Shown here in pieces: positions 7,149 through 13,495 of a stretch of DNA of 18,303 bases. The first letter of the stretch is position 1. Each line of letters starts with the position of its first letter. Origin of the DNA: Bradyrhizobium sp. (lineage in GTDB: Bacteria; Pseudomonadota; Alphaproteobacteria; Rhizobiales; Xanthobacteraceae). The stretch spans positions 1 to 18,303 of the forward strand of contig JAQGKC010000098.1 of NCBI GenBank assembly GCA_028290305.1, in the 5' to 3' direction. Position numbers and translations under genes: made by a program. The notes below the pieces were generated by a model. The model made no database searches, had not been told where the DNA came from, and was given only the letters and a program-made list of their open reading frames with translations.

Positions 7149-8822
7149 ATGACGTTGACCTTGATAATTGTGGCAGCCATCGCCGTCATTTGCTTGGCCG
7201 AGCGCAGCGTTGAGCACCTTAAATTGGCCATTGCTGCGCTGTGTTTGATTGCTGCGGTGCTGCTGTTCGTCGTTGCCGATTTCGAAAGAGCGATTCTGCT
7301 ATCGTCTATCCTGGTAGCGGCAATCTTCGGCGCGTCGAACGTCAAATACAATCACAGCGGGCTGAAACTAACCGTAACAGATTTGCCGCTAGCGTTTGCA
7401 GGAACAGTGCCGTTTTTTATTGTACAATATCCGCTTGCCGTAACAGCTTTTTTCGCTGGAGGCATCGTACTCTTTCTAGCCGCAGTCGTGGCTCGGCTCT
7501 ACGTGACCGGGCCGCCAGTTTCTCTGGAACTCCAAGTTATTCTATTCAGCGTTGCCTCTATTGGTTTATTTGCGACATATAGGACAGGCGGCGGGGCCGT
7601 TTCTTTCCAACGCATTGCGGCTCAGCGGCGGTGTTTTTTTTCGACCTTCATAGCCTCCCTTCTCGACCCACTTTCCTGGCGACAGTTCGGAGGGCTCGTT
7701 CTAAGCGATATAGCTGAGGATCCGTTGCCGCTGATGCCGGCCGTACCAGCGCGCACCCTCGACTATCCCGACATTATCGTGATCCAGCACGAATCGATCT
7801 TTGATCCGCGCGTATTTGGGCTCCCGGTTGAGCCAATTGTCGAAGCATTTCTGTCTCCGAAAAACGGTCTCTATGGAACGCTCAACGTCGATATTTTTGG
7901 CGGAGGCTCATGGCAATCCGAATTTAGCCTGCTAACCGGCCTTTCCAGCGCTAGCTTCGGTTCAAACGCCTATTTTCTTTTTAAGAGAGGCGTCGGCCGA
8001 TTCCACAACAGTCTTCCAAATTCACTGACCGCGCTTGGGTATAGAACAATGCTCACGTCCAGCTGCCGTCGCAGCTTTCTCAACTACGATGAGTTTTACC
8101 GTTCAATTGGCATCAGCGAACGTATTTTTACAGATGATTTTCATCCACCCTTCGATGTCGGTCGATTCGAAACGACAAATTCCGATACATTGTTTCTGGA
8201 AGCAGCCCTCGGCGTTCATATGAAAAGGATCACCGGCGATGCAGCGCCTCGTTTTTTATATGCGCTAACGAACTTCAATCACGGCCCTCACAACCGAAGA
8301 CTGGTCGCGCCTGGGCTCTTTGAGAGCGAACGGACTTTTGCTACCGCCAGCCTCCCCGATGCTTACTATGCTGAGTACTACGCCCGACTCGTAGAGACCG
8401 CGGTGACCTGGAATAGGCTCAAGTCCGAACTTTCCACCTGTTTTCCCGGACGTCCAATGCTGATCATACACTACGGAGATCATCAACCCGTAATGGCACG
8501 GCGGGTCGAGGCAAAAATCAAGCTCCCCATAGATGCCCGACGCCAGTTTCGCACGTTCTATGCCATGGAAACTCTGAATGACTGCTCTGACCGAATTATC
8601 CCTGGGCGGGGCCCAGACTTGGATATTGCTTTTCTTGGGACAGTCGCTTTGCAGCAGGCTGGTCTGCCGCTTGATGAGATCTTTGCCACGCGCGCGAGCC
8701 TTCTCAAGCATTGCGGCGAAGCCTACTTCGCATCGCCCTCAGAGCGGAAACGCCGCTTCCACCGTACACTTGTAGATCTTGGCATTATCGACGTAGCGCC
8801 AACCGCGCGACATCAATACTAA
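7149..8822 (+). CDS. LTA synthase / sulfatase-type membrane enzyme (alkaline phosphatase superfamily)
   Basis: A 557-residue protein from the ATG at 7149. Residues 1-145 hold about five membrane segments; a large hydrolase domain follows from about 205 (YPDIIVIQHES). Visible active-site positions by analogy with LtaS are the metal-binding E215 (QHES), the nucleophile position in GGGSWQSEF (S254, where LtaS has threonine), NFNHGPH at 375-381, and D444/H445 in HYGDHQP. Such enzymes transfer phosphoglycerol- or phosphoethanolamine-type groups on the outer face of the inner membrane, or hydrolyse sulfate or phosphate esters. The frame is open 125 codons further upstream, but that part is antisense to a transposase remnant, so I reject it. 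No strong ribosome site precedes the ATG. The gene is visibly more AT-rich than the Liv operon, which with the neighbouring IS scar suggests transfer. Confidence 0.78.
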   Translation: MTLTLIIVAAIAVICLAERSVEHLKLAIAALCLIAAVLLFVVADFERAILLSSILVAAIFGASNVKYNHSGLKLTVTDLPLAFAGTVPFFIVQYPLAVTAFFAGGIVLFLAAVVARLYVTGPPVSLELQVILFSVASIGLFATYRTGGGAVSFQRIAAQRRCFFSTFIASLLDPLSWRQFGGLVLSDIAEDPLPLMPAVPARTLDYPDIIVIQHESIFDPRVFGLPVEPIVEAFLSPKNGLYGTLNVDIFGGGSWQSEFSLLTGLSSASFGSNAYFLFKRGVGRFHNSLPNSLTALGYRTMLTSSCRRSFLNYDEFYRSIGISERIFTDDFHPPFDVGRFETTNSDTLFLEAALGVHMKRITGDAAPRFLYALTNFNHGPHNRRLVAPGLFESERTFATASLPDAYYAEYYARLVETAVTWNRLKSELSTCFPGRPMLIIHYGDHQPVMARRVEAKIKLPIDARRQFRTFYAMETLNDCSDRIIPGRGPDLDIAFLGTVALQQAGLPLDEIFATRASLLKHCGEAYFASPSERKRRFHRTLVDLGIIDVAPTARHQY

Positions 8823-8993
8823 GTCGCCGTTATCGGACAATTGGGCACGTACTCGGAAATTGACACCAGAGCTTTTTGACAAAGGGATTCCCAAACAATC
8901 GCTTTTTGATTGTTCAAGATTGTCTTCGAGAGAAGGCAGGATTGACGCGACGCACCCGAATTCCGCGTTGGTCAAAAGCGCCGCTTTGACCAT
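8739..8993 (-). CDS. Possible small hypothetical protein, tail-to-tail overlap
   Basis: An 84-residue frame from an ATG at 8993. The composition looks protein-like (NAEFGCVASILPSLEDN, GVNFRVRAQLSDNGDLVL, SRGWRYVDNAKIYKC) and there is no frame break. It overlaps the 3' end of the LTA-synthase-like gene by 84 bases on the other strand, which is unusual for a real gene, and the ribosome site is weak. The frame extends upstream to 9047. I recognise no family. It could be a conserved hypothetical, or the tail of a larger decayed gene. Confidence 0.25.
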   Translation of the reverse strand: MVKAALLTNAEFGCVASILPSLEDNLEQSKSDCLGIPLSKSSGVNFRVRAQLSDNGDLVLMSRGWRYVDNAKIYKCTVEAAFPL

Positions 8994-9077
8994 GGGGCGA
9001 CCACTTCCGATCTCCGATGAGCGGACATTGTCAGAGTCTGTCGGCATGTCTCAGCTCGATGGTCGCAGCCGCGACAA

Positions 9078-9536
9078 TTGTCCGAGCACCGAAGCGAGGT
9101 CGCTGATGATCGGCCGCGCATAACGACTGACGGCGTCCTCGTAATGTGGCGGGCAAGCCTCTTCCACCGAAAGACATCGCCCTCGCCTTCGGTTCCAGGT
9201 TTCTCACTGCGGGAGATCATACGGGGGCGGTTCGCCATCCCCGTACACGATCGTTCAGGCAGTTTGCTGGCCTACTGCGGTCGGACCGTGAAGGAGGGGA
9301 GCCCTCAGCTTCTTTTCCCGAACGGCTTCAATCCCCCCTCTGCCATATTCAATGCTCACCGGATTACGAAAGGCGAGCTGTACCTGGTGCGAGATCCGCT
9401 CCAAGTCCTTCAGGCGTTCGAGTCTGGAATTGAAAATGTCGTCGCGTTCGTCACGGGCGGTATTTGTCCGCAATAGTTTGAGGAGCTTTCCTCTCTCATG
9501 GACGAGCGAAAGTGCGACATCGCACATCTCTATTAG
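9078..9536 (+). pseudogene. Decayed Toprim / DNA-primase-like gene (C-terminal part)
   Basis: The frame reads GRFAIPVHDRSGSLLAYCGR, then QLLFPNGFNPPSAIFNAHR, then LYLVRDPLQVLQAFESG and VVAFVTGG. This order (a GRiaiPihd...yaGR segment, a 'fp.gf..s..lfN.hr' segment, then the Toprim strand with 'v.eg...v....G..nvva..G') is that of CHC2/Toprim DNA-primase-like proteins on rhizobial accessory elements. The first Toprim acidic motif, usually EG, reads RDP here. A TAG stops the frame at 9474-9476, yet the same frame continues with FEELSSLMDERKCDIAHLY to a second stop at 9534, which looks like the natural C-terminus. A terminator begins immediately after. The N-terminal zinc finger is missing and the left boundary is uncertain. 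Probably a dead remnant of a plasmid or integrative element. Confidence 0.55.
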
Positions 9537-9560
9537 CTCCCTTAGGGGAGCTTTTTCTTT
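9535..9560 (+). terminator. Rho-independent terminator after the primase-like remnant
   Basis: A perfect 7-bp stem AGCTCCC / GGGAGCT with a four-base TTAG loop is followed by TTTTTCTTT. It overlaps the second stop codon of the Toprim-like frame, supporting the idea that the original gene ended at 9536. Confidence 0.75.
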
Positions 9561-9700
9561 GGCAACAAAATAGATATGCATATGGACCCCCATGCCGAAC
9601 AGATACCAACAGCAAGAGACCGCTCCTCCCAGCGGATGGGCCAATCTAAATAGGTGGCATATCCTTTCAGTCCTTCTTCAGCGCGACAGAAGCCGCCAAG

Positions 9701-9729
9701 CCGCTCGCATAAGAGTACTCATGCGGCGG
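9701..9729. repeat. Imperfect palindrome across a stop codon
   Basis: Arms CCGC-t-CGCAT and ATGCG-GCGG pair with a single bulged base around AAGAGTACTC, whose last eight bases are themselves a palindrome. The stop of the minus-strand 77-residue gene (9719-9721) is inside it. It may act as a transcript end without a T-run, or as a protein-binding site. Confidence 0.35.
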
Positions 9730-9952
9730 CAATCGTCTTCCATCGCGAACCTTTCACGTTTGGTGTTGCTCTAGGTTTGGTGGCGTGCACTAAATGATCG
9801 GCGGTGCTTGCTTTGAAGCGTAAGAAGACTTCAGCTTTGGCGAGATATTCCCAGCGCGCGGGTTGGCCGACCCACTTCCAATTGTGTGCGGGATGAAACA
9901 CTGCTTGTGCGCAGAGCAAGTCCGGTGCGCGGTAGCGTTGAAGGCTCTCCAT
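9719..9952 (-). CDS. Small hypothetical protein (77 residues)
   Basis: The ATG at 9952 has GGAGG five bases upstream (GGAGG-TGGCA-ATG), a strong reason to accept the gene; a TTG four codons earlier is less likely. The protein has an aromatic, basic sequence: QRYRAPDLLCAQAVFHPAHN, then WKWVGQPARWEYLAKAEVFL and a tail with HATKPR and NVKGSRW. There is no signal peptide or membrane segment. I do not recognise a named family; the Trp/Arg/Lys content would suit nucleic-acid binding, but this is only composition. It stands alone. Confidence 0.5.
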   Translation of the reverse strand: MESLQRYRAPDLLCAQAVFHPAHNWKWVGQPARWEYLAKAEVFLRFKASTADHLVHATKPRATPNVKGSRWKTIAAA

Positions 9953-9964
9953 TGCCACCTCCAA

Positions 9965-10516
9965 AAATTGTCCACAACCCTATTCCTTCCCTGTGGAAAA
10001 TATCATTACAAATGCAAGGTAGGCAAGTTTAGATAGGTCAGCGGACTTGACAGACCCTTCGCGCAGTTCCGCAATGTTTGCAGCCCTGTTCAAATTTGCA
10101 TGTGCAGTACAGCAAGTTAATCGTAATCTATATGAACAAGATTTCGGTCACGTGCGAGTGCAACGAAGCGCCAACAGTAGACCAGCTCACTAGTCACCTT
10201 GAAATGCAGGCAGGCTTTCACCTCGACAACGAGGACGAAGGTGACCGCACCCGTGGATTTTGCCTACGCCGAGCCCGAAGTTAGCGAATAAAATGCTCTA
10301 CACAATCGAGGATTGAACTGGCGAAAGTGCAGACCAGTCTTATGAGGCAGATCGCGGCAATGCTCCCGAAAAAGATATTAAAAATTACATTGACCAACGT
10401 AGCCACGTGAGAATCTCCAACCAGGAGAGGGGCGCACGACATATGGCTACAGGTCACTTCGGAAATGAAAGATAATTTTAGCGGCTAACGAGGTCTTTAC
10501 GGCCTCACATAAAAAT
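9965..10516. other. Gene-poor stretch, no supported feature
   Basis: About 550 bases with higher AT content. A 50-codon frame from the ATG at 10132 (MNKISVTCECNE...) has no ribosome binding site and no recognised family. An AGGAGAGGGG near 10421 precedes a frame of only ten codons. No RNA gene, repeat or terminator was seen. It may be decayed sequence between two insertion scars. Confidence 0.4.
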
Positions 10517-10898
10517 ATGAACGACCCAATCAAGGCAAAAATTATAGAGCTATGCCCTGATGTGATGGAGTTGAAGTTTGGGTGCGAGGTCTGGTTTCAG
10601 CGTACACCTCACGACCACTTGCTCGCCAAAATCGTTTCCAGCAATCGCGATGAAAAATATACATTGCTGCTTGCGGAGAGCCTGACCCCACAGAAATATC
10701 CTCACTCAATCTTTCGAAATCCTCGGCTCCCCTATCACCCTTGAGATAGTATTGCTGGCGGTGTTCAAAGCGATGGAGCCGAACGGACGAGTAACTCCAA
10801 TCCTAGACACTTTAGAACGTTGGAACCTAAAGCAAGACAACTACGACCAGCAGAGCGAGGAATGTGAGCAGTTTGTTGGCTCATTGCTTGGCGTATGA
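10517..10898 (+). pseudogene. Phage-type conserved hypothetical protein, frameshifted
   Basis: The first frame, from the ATG at 10517, reads MNDPIKAKIIELCPDVMELK and FGCEVWFQRTPHDHL, resembling a phage/proteobacterial hypothetical family with 'I.EL.PD.M.L.FGCEV'. It stops at 10744. From about 10700, however, the +1 frame continues with FEILGSPITLEIVLLAVFKA, then TPILDTLERWNL and EECEQFVGSLLGV to a TGA at 10898. That is the C-terminal half I recall for the same family ('...EILGRPITL.DVL.AI...'). The shift lies between 10682 and 10713 and needs one extra or two missing bases. The whole would be about 126 residues. No slippery heptamer or good ribosome site is apparent, so a mutation is more likely than programmed frameshifting. 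The function of the family is unknown to me. Confidence 0.55.
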
Positions 10899-11000
10899 AA
10901 AATCCCGCCGGGGGCACGATACGGATTTTATCCAATGCAGCGTCATATCTGCTTATCGTCTCATGGATACGAACCAGCACAATATGCCCTGCTGGGGACA

Positions 11001-11016
11001 ATGAACAGCTGTTCAT
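11001..11016. promoter_or_regulatory. 16-bp perfect palindrome, possible operator
   Basis: ATGAACAGCTGTTCAT is exactly self-complementary and lies about 55 bases upstream of the secreted repeat protein's start, directly before a GGAAC box. The position suits an operator for that gene. Confidence 0.4.
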
Positions 11017-11041
11017 GGAACGGCTTAGGCCTTGGATTGTT
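11017..11041 (+). promoter_or_regulatory. Possible EcfG-type general-stress promoter
   Basis: GGAAC (11017-11021), a 16-base spacer, then TGTT (11038-11041). Rhizobial EcfG promoters follow GGAAC-N16/17-CGTT, so the -10 has one mismatch. The spacing to the ribosome site at 11060 and the ATG at 11072 is right for a short leader. Not scored against the genome. Confidence 0.3.
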
Positions 11042-11071
11042 GGTTTGAGCAACTCATCCAAGGAGGATTTT

Positions 11072-11356
11072 ATGAAGATCACGATCATAGCGTTATCAGC
11101 CGCCGCTCTCATCGCTTCTGCGCCTGCGGTGTTCGCGCAAGGCTCATCCGGCAAGGCTCCCGGTCAGGAGATGCAGGAGAAGGGTTCCGCGAAGGGCAGC
11201 CCCGGTGCATCAGGCTCCGCACCTGGTCATGAAATGCAGGAGAAGGGCTCGAAAAAGGGAACTGAAGGCGCTTCAGGCTACGCCCCCGGCCAGACCTCCG
11301 GGTCGAGCAGCAGCGGCACGAGCGGTCCAAACTCGACGACCACCAAATCTAAGTAA
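11072..11356 (+). CDS. Small secreted Gly/Ser-rich repeat protein
   Basis: A 94-residue protein from the ATG at 11072, with AAGGAGG five bases upstream; the longer frame from 10895 is rejected. A signal peptide is clear (MKITIIALSAAALIASAP, cleavage after VFA or AQ near residue 22). The mature part has two 21-residue repeats (29-49 and 50-70), each beginning APG(Q/H)EMQEKGS, then a partial third APGQ and a Ser/Thr/Gly tail ending KSK. It is low-complexity and probably disordered in the periplasm or outside. I recall similar short periplasmic proteins in Bradyrhizobium but know no function. It is a single-gene unit with its own terminator, a palindrome and a possible stress promoter upstream. 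Confidence 0.8.
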   Translation: MKITIIALSAAALIASAPAVFAQGSSGKAPGQEMQEKGSAKGSPGASGSAPGHEMQEKGSKKGTEGASGYAPGQTSGSSSSGTSGPNSTTTKSK

Positions 11357-11374
11357 GCCAATTATGTGATTGAA

Positions 11375-11403
11375 AGAGCCGCCTAGACAGCGGCTCTTTT
11401 TTT
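11375..11403 (+). terminator. Rho-independent terminator of the secreted repeat protein gene
   Basis: An 8-bp perfect stem AGAGCCGC / GCGGCTCT with loop CTAGACA is followed by seven T. It lies 18 bases after the TAA at 11354-11356. Confidence 0.9.
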
Positions 11404-11770
11404 ACGGACTGCACCGAGTTGAGCGGCGATCGTCCCAGCCAAGTCACCAGACTATGATTTCATGCATCTGCGCCGTGGCGGGGAAATCGAACTCCTCTGG
11501 CCAGTTGCTTCGAACGACTATTGAACGCGACGATGGGCCCACCGATTCTGCTGTCAGTGTAATGCCTAGCGCGGATAAACTTTCCACCCGGATTCGGGTA
11601 TAGCTCCGCCCTCCTTTCTTCGGTCATTGTAGCCCCCGCTTTTCCCTTCCTGGCTCGCCTATACGACGTTTCAAGCTACCTGAACAGCCATTCATCCGCA
11701 TCGACAAAGTGTGGCCAATCACTCGTTGCAAACTGCTCCATGCCCCCTATTTCCCTGCAAGGAGTACGCC
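11404..11770. other. Intergenic stretch without supported gene
   Basis: About 370 bases between the terminator and the next gene. Short frames are open, but none has a ribosome binding site or a recognisable sequence. The last part is the leader of the gene starting at 11771. Confidence 0.4.
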
Positions 11771-11974
11771 ATGAAACAGTCAGAAGATTTCTTAGAGAAC
11801 GCGGAAAACTGCTCGCAGCTCGCTGAGCAGGCCACCGATAAGCCCACACGCCAGCGCTATAGGCGCATGGAAGCCGCCTGGCGGGCTTTAGCGAGAGAGC
11901 AGGATTGGTTGGACGGCGAAGTCCCACCGGTCCGCATCGCTACAAATGACACACATCAGAGGCCGCCCAAGTGA
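11771..11974 (+). CDS. Small conserved rhizobial protein (67 residues)
   Basis: The ATG at 11771 has AAGGAG six bases upstream, which decides the start; the frame is open 20 codons earlier without support. The protein reads MKQSEDFLENAENCSQLAEQ, then RQRYRRMEAAWRALAREQDW and LDGEVPP. This is a helical, charged small protein of a type I recall as frequent in Bradyrhizobium, where the 'ENAENC..LAE......R..RMEAAW..LA.EQ.WLDG' pattern is conserved. It has no signal peptide or membrane segment and is probably cytoplasmic; the function is unknown. Its stop codon is in the loop of a 14-bp hairpin, so translation and transcript ending may interact. Confidence 0.7.
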   Translation: MKQSEDFLENAENCSQLAEQATDKPTRQRYRRMEAAWRALAREQDWLDGEVPPVRIATNDTHQRPPK

Positions 11975-11988
11975 GGCGGCCTCTGATG
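11954..11988 (+). terminator. 14-bp perfect hairpin overlapping the stop codon
   Basis: CATCAGAGGCCGCC pairs perfectly with GGCGGCCTCTGATG around a seven-base loop CAAGTGA that holds the stop TGA (11972-11974). No T-run follows, so it may work as a transcript-stabilising or rho-assisted end instead of a classical terminator. Confidence 0.55.
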
Positions 11989-12126
11989 CGATTGTGATTT
12001 AAGCGTTTGCGAAATCGTCGTCTGCTGCTCGTCTGTGCACTTTGGTTGTAGGCCGACAGCCTCTTTAAATGTTGCCACCCGAGTGCTTCTCGGTTGATTG
12101 GCTTCTCTTTGAATTTCTGAATGATA

Positions 12127-12236
12127 TCAGCGGGGCGTCTCCTTTGCTGGTGACGGGATGACGCTATACTCAGTTTCGAGAGTCTCGCTCCTGCGGTCGA
12201 TGGTGATGCTGTAATTACGACGATCCCGTACGCCAT
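12127..12236 (-). pseudogene. Possible frameshifted tiny gene (about 37 codons)
   Basis: AAGAGGAG (12250-12243) precedes a double ATG (12239 and 12236) reading MAYG. One base off, the sequence becomes RDRRNYSITIDRRSETLET and EYSVIPSPAKETPR with a stop at 12127. The reading MAY-RDRRNYSITIDRR across a single lost base looks more natural than the continuous frame, which becomes Ser/Arg-rich. No named family. The evidence is only the ribosome site and the sequence character. Confidence 0.3.
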
Positions 12237-12373
12237 CATTGGCTCCTCTTGGATGGCTTTGTTTGTGCAGGGATATTTGACCCGCTGCTTGCCGACCATC
12301 CGGTCCCGTTCCGCGCACAGCTCATCAACCTTGCGCACGCCCACTGGCGCGCACTGGCGATCGTCGGCTTGCC

Positions 12374-12460
12374 TTACGCCGAACGCCGCTTGTCCAACCG
12401 CCCAGCCATCGGCAAACAGCAATGAGCGGCTGTGCTGTTTTGAGCAGTGATGGTCTTCAT
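12374..12460 (-). pseudogene. Remnant coupled to the HAD gene stop (28 codons in frame)
   Basis: The ATG at 12460 overlaps the HAD stop as ATGA and has GGAGG (12471-12467) six bases upstream, a textbook coupled start. The frame ends after 28 codons (MKTITAQNSTAAH... to TAA at 12374). A +1 frame running on from here contains SLLFADGWAVGQAAFG, which looks like the N-terminal part of a rhizobial family with 'FADGWAVGQ'; after that I cannot follow it. So this is probably a gene that once followed the HAD gene and has since decayed. Confidence 0.3.
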
Positions 12461-13131
12461 CGCCGACCTCCGACGTCGTCGATATGAAACAGCAAGTCGG
12501 CCGGATCTTCATAAACACGGAACGCGCCAGCTTTTTGAAGCTCATCGAGTCCATAGCCGCCGCTCTGGAGGCCAACGCCCAGCGCCCGACACCGCGTTGC
12601 CGCAAGCATGTCCCAAATGCTGTCGCCCACCACGATGGCCGTCTCAATCGGCGCGCCTAATCTTGCTGCAGCCGCGAGAAAAAGATCCGGATCGGGCTTG
12701 GCATATTTTACCTGATCGCGCGTCACGACGGGTATCCGATCCGGATCTACGCCGAGAGTTAGTAGATTGACCGCCGCCGTTTCCATCCGGCCGCTGGTCG
12801 CGATCGCCCACGGAATGCTGGCTTCCGAAAGCCACGATAACAATTCACACGCTCCGGGAAGTGGCCGTATTTGGCTTGCGTGCTTCTGGTAGGCGGCGGC
12901 ATGGGCGTGGCGAAGCCTTTCGACGCGTTCAGCGCTGATTTCGAGTCCGGTCTCGCGAAGAAGCTGGTTGGTGAACAAGCCCCCGCTCATGCCAATCTTG
13001 CGATGGATGCGCCAGACCGACAGTTCGATGCCCTCCGCATCGAGCGCCTCCTTCCAGGCAAGGACGTGCTGATACACGCTGTCAACGAGTGTGCCGTCGA
13101 GATCAAACAGGAAGACCGGTTCAATGCGCAT
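12457..13131 (-). CDS. HAD-superfamily phosphatase (phosphoglycolate phosphatase / beta-PGM-like)
   Basis: A 224-residue cytoplasmic hydrolase. Motif I is FDLDGTLVDS (nucleophile D10, acid/base D12), motif II is ATSGR (about 111-115), the motif III lysine is K145 in YAKPDPD, and motif IV is VVGDSIWDM (D170, D174). A helical cap lies between residues 18 and 85. This matches the HAD-IA (PGP/beta-phosphoglucomutase) subgroup, whose members dephosphorylate small sugar phosphates or phosphoglycolate; the substrate cannot be named from sequence. The ATG at 13131 has GGGAAAG upstream and begins two bases after the stop of a PoxB-like remnant on the same strand, so the two may once have formed an operon. 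Confidence 0.88.
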   Translation of the reverse strand: MRIEPVFLFDLDGTLVDSVYQHVLAWKEALDAEGIELSVWRIHRKIGMSGGLFTNQLLRETGLEISAERVERLRHAHAAAYQKHASQIRPLPGACELLSWLSEASIPWAIATSGRMETAAVNLLTLGVDPDRIPVVTRDQVKYAKPDPDLFLAAAARLGAPIETAIVVGDSIWDMLAATRCRALGVGLQSGGYGLDELQKAGAFRVYEDPADLLFHIDDVGGRR

Positions 13132-13132
13132 G

Positions 13133-13495
13133 CTATCTTTCCCTGTTCATGAACGTCGTCGTCCGCAGATTGGTCTGGGCCAATTTGACAACCTCATCGC
13201 CGCGACCGTTGATGACCGCCTTCAGCATGGAGAAGCTGAATCCTTTGGCCTGTTCGAGTTGGATCTTGGGCGGTAGAACCAGTTCCTGCTTTCCGATCAC
13301 CAAGTCGAGAAGCACCGGGCCATCATGGGCGAGCGCTTCCTTGATTCCGGCCTCGATCTAGGTCGGGCTTTCTACCTGAATTCCATGGATGCCATTGCTC
13401 TTCGCCACCGCCGCGCCACTTCGACGTACGCCGTCTCAACTTGCACCAATTTGGCATCAGTTGCCGACGTTAGGCTGAGCTCGACGAAATCATTC
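13133..13495 (-). pseudogene. 3' remnant of a PoxB-type thiamine-diphosphate enzyme
   Basis: The C-terminus reads GPVLLDLVIGKQELVLPP, then EQAKGFSFSMLKAVINGRG and DEVVKLAQTNLR, typical of pyruvate oxidase/dehydrogenase (PoxB) ends. Upstream in the same frame, SNGIHGIQVESPT is followed by a TAG (about 13358) and then IEAGIKEALAHD, where PoxB proteins read '..GI.G.RVE.P......l.eALAHDGP'. Still further upstream a different frame gives NDFVELSLTSA and TAYVEVA, at the distance expected for PoxB 'FVELEMKA...F..VA'. So there is at least one internal stop and one frameshift (about 13405-13420). The catalytic N-terminal two thirds are absent. The enzyme would oxidatively decarboxylate pyruvate at the membrane; this copy is dead. 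Confidence 0.65.

Noticed and set aside
10132..10284. 50-codon frame starting MNKISVTCECNE
   Set aside because: No ribosome binding site and no recognisable family; AT-rich surroundings make chance frames likely.
10682..10713. Programmed +1 frameshift
   Set aside because: No slippery heptamer or rare-codon stall site typical of known +1 recoding is visible; mutation or read error is simpler.
10765..11154. Minus-strand 129-codon frame
   Set aside because: It is antisense to the phage-type remnant and to the start of the secreted repeat protein, both better supported.
11940..12647. Long minus-strand frame of 235 codons
   Set aside because: It overlaps the HAD gene in another frame at one end and the 14-bp hairpin at the other, and reads as low-complexity. 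Only two short segments in it looked natural and are listed separately.
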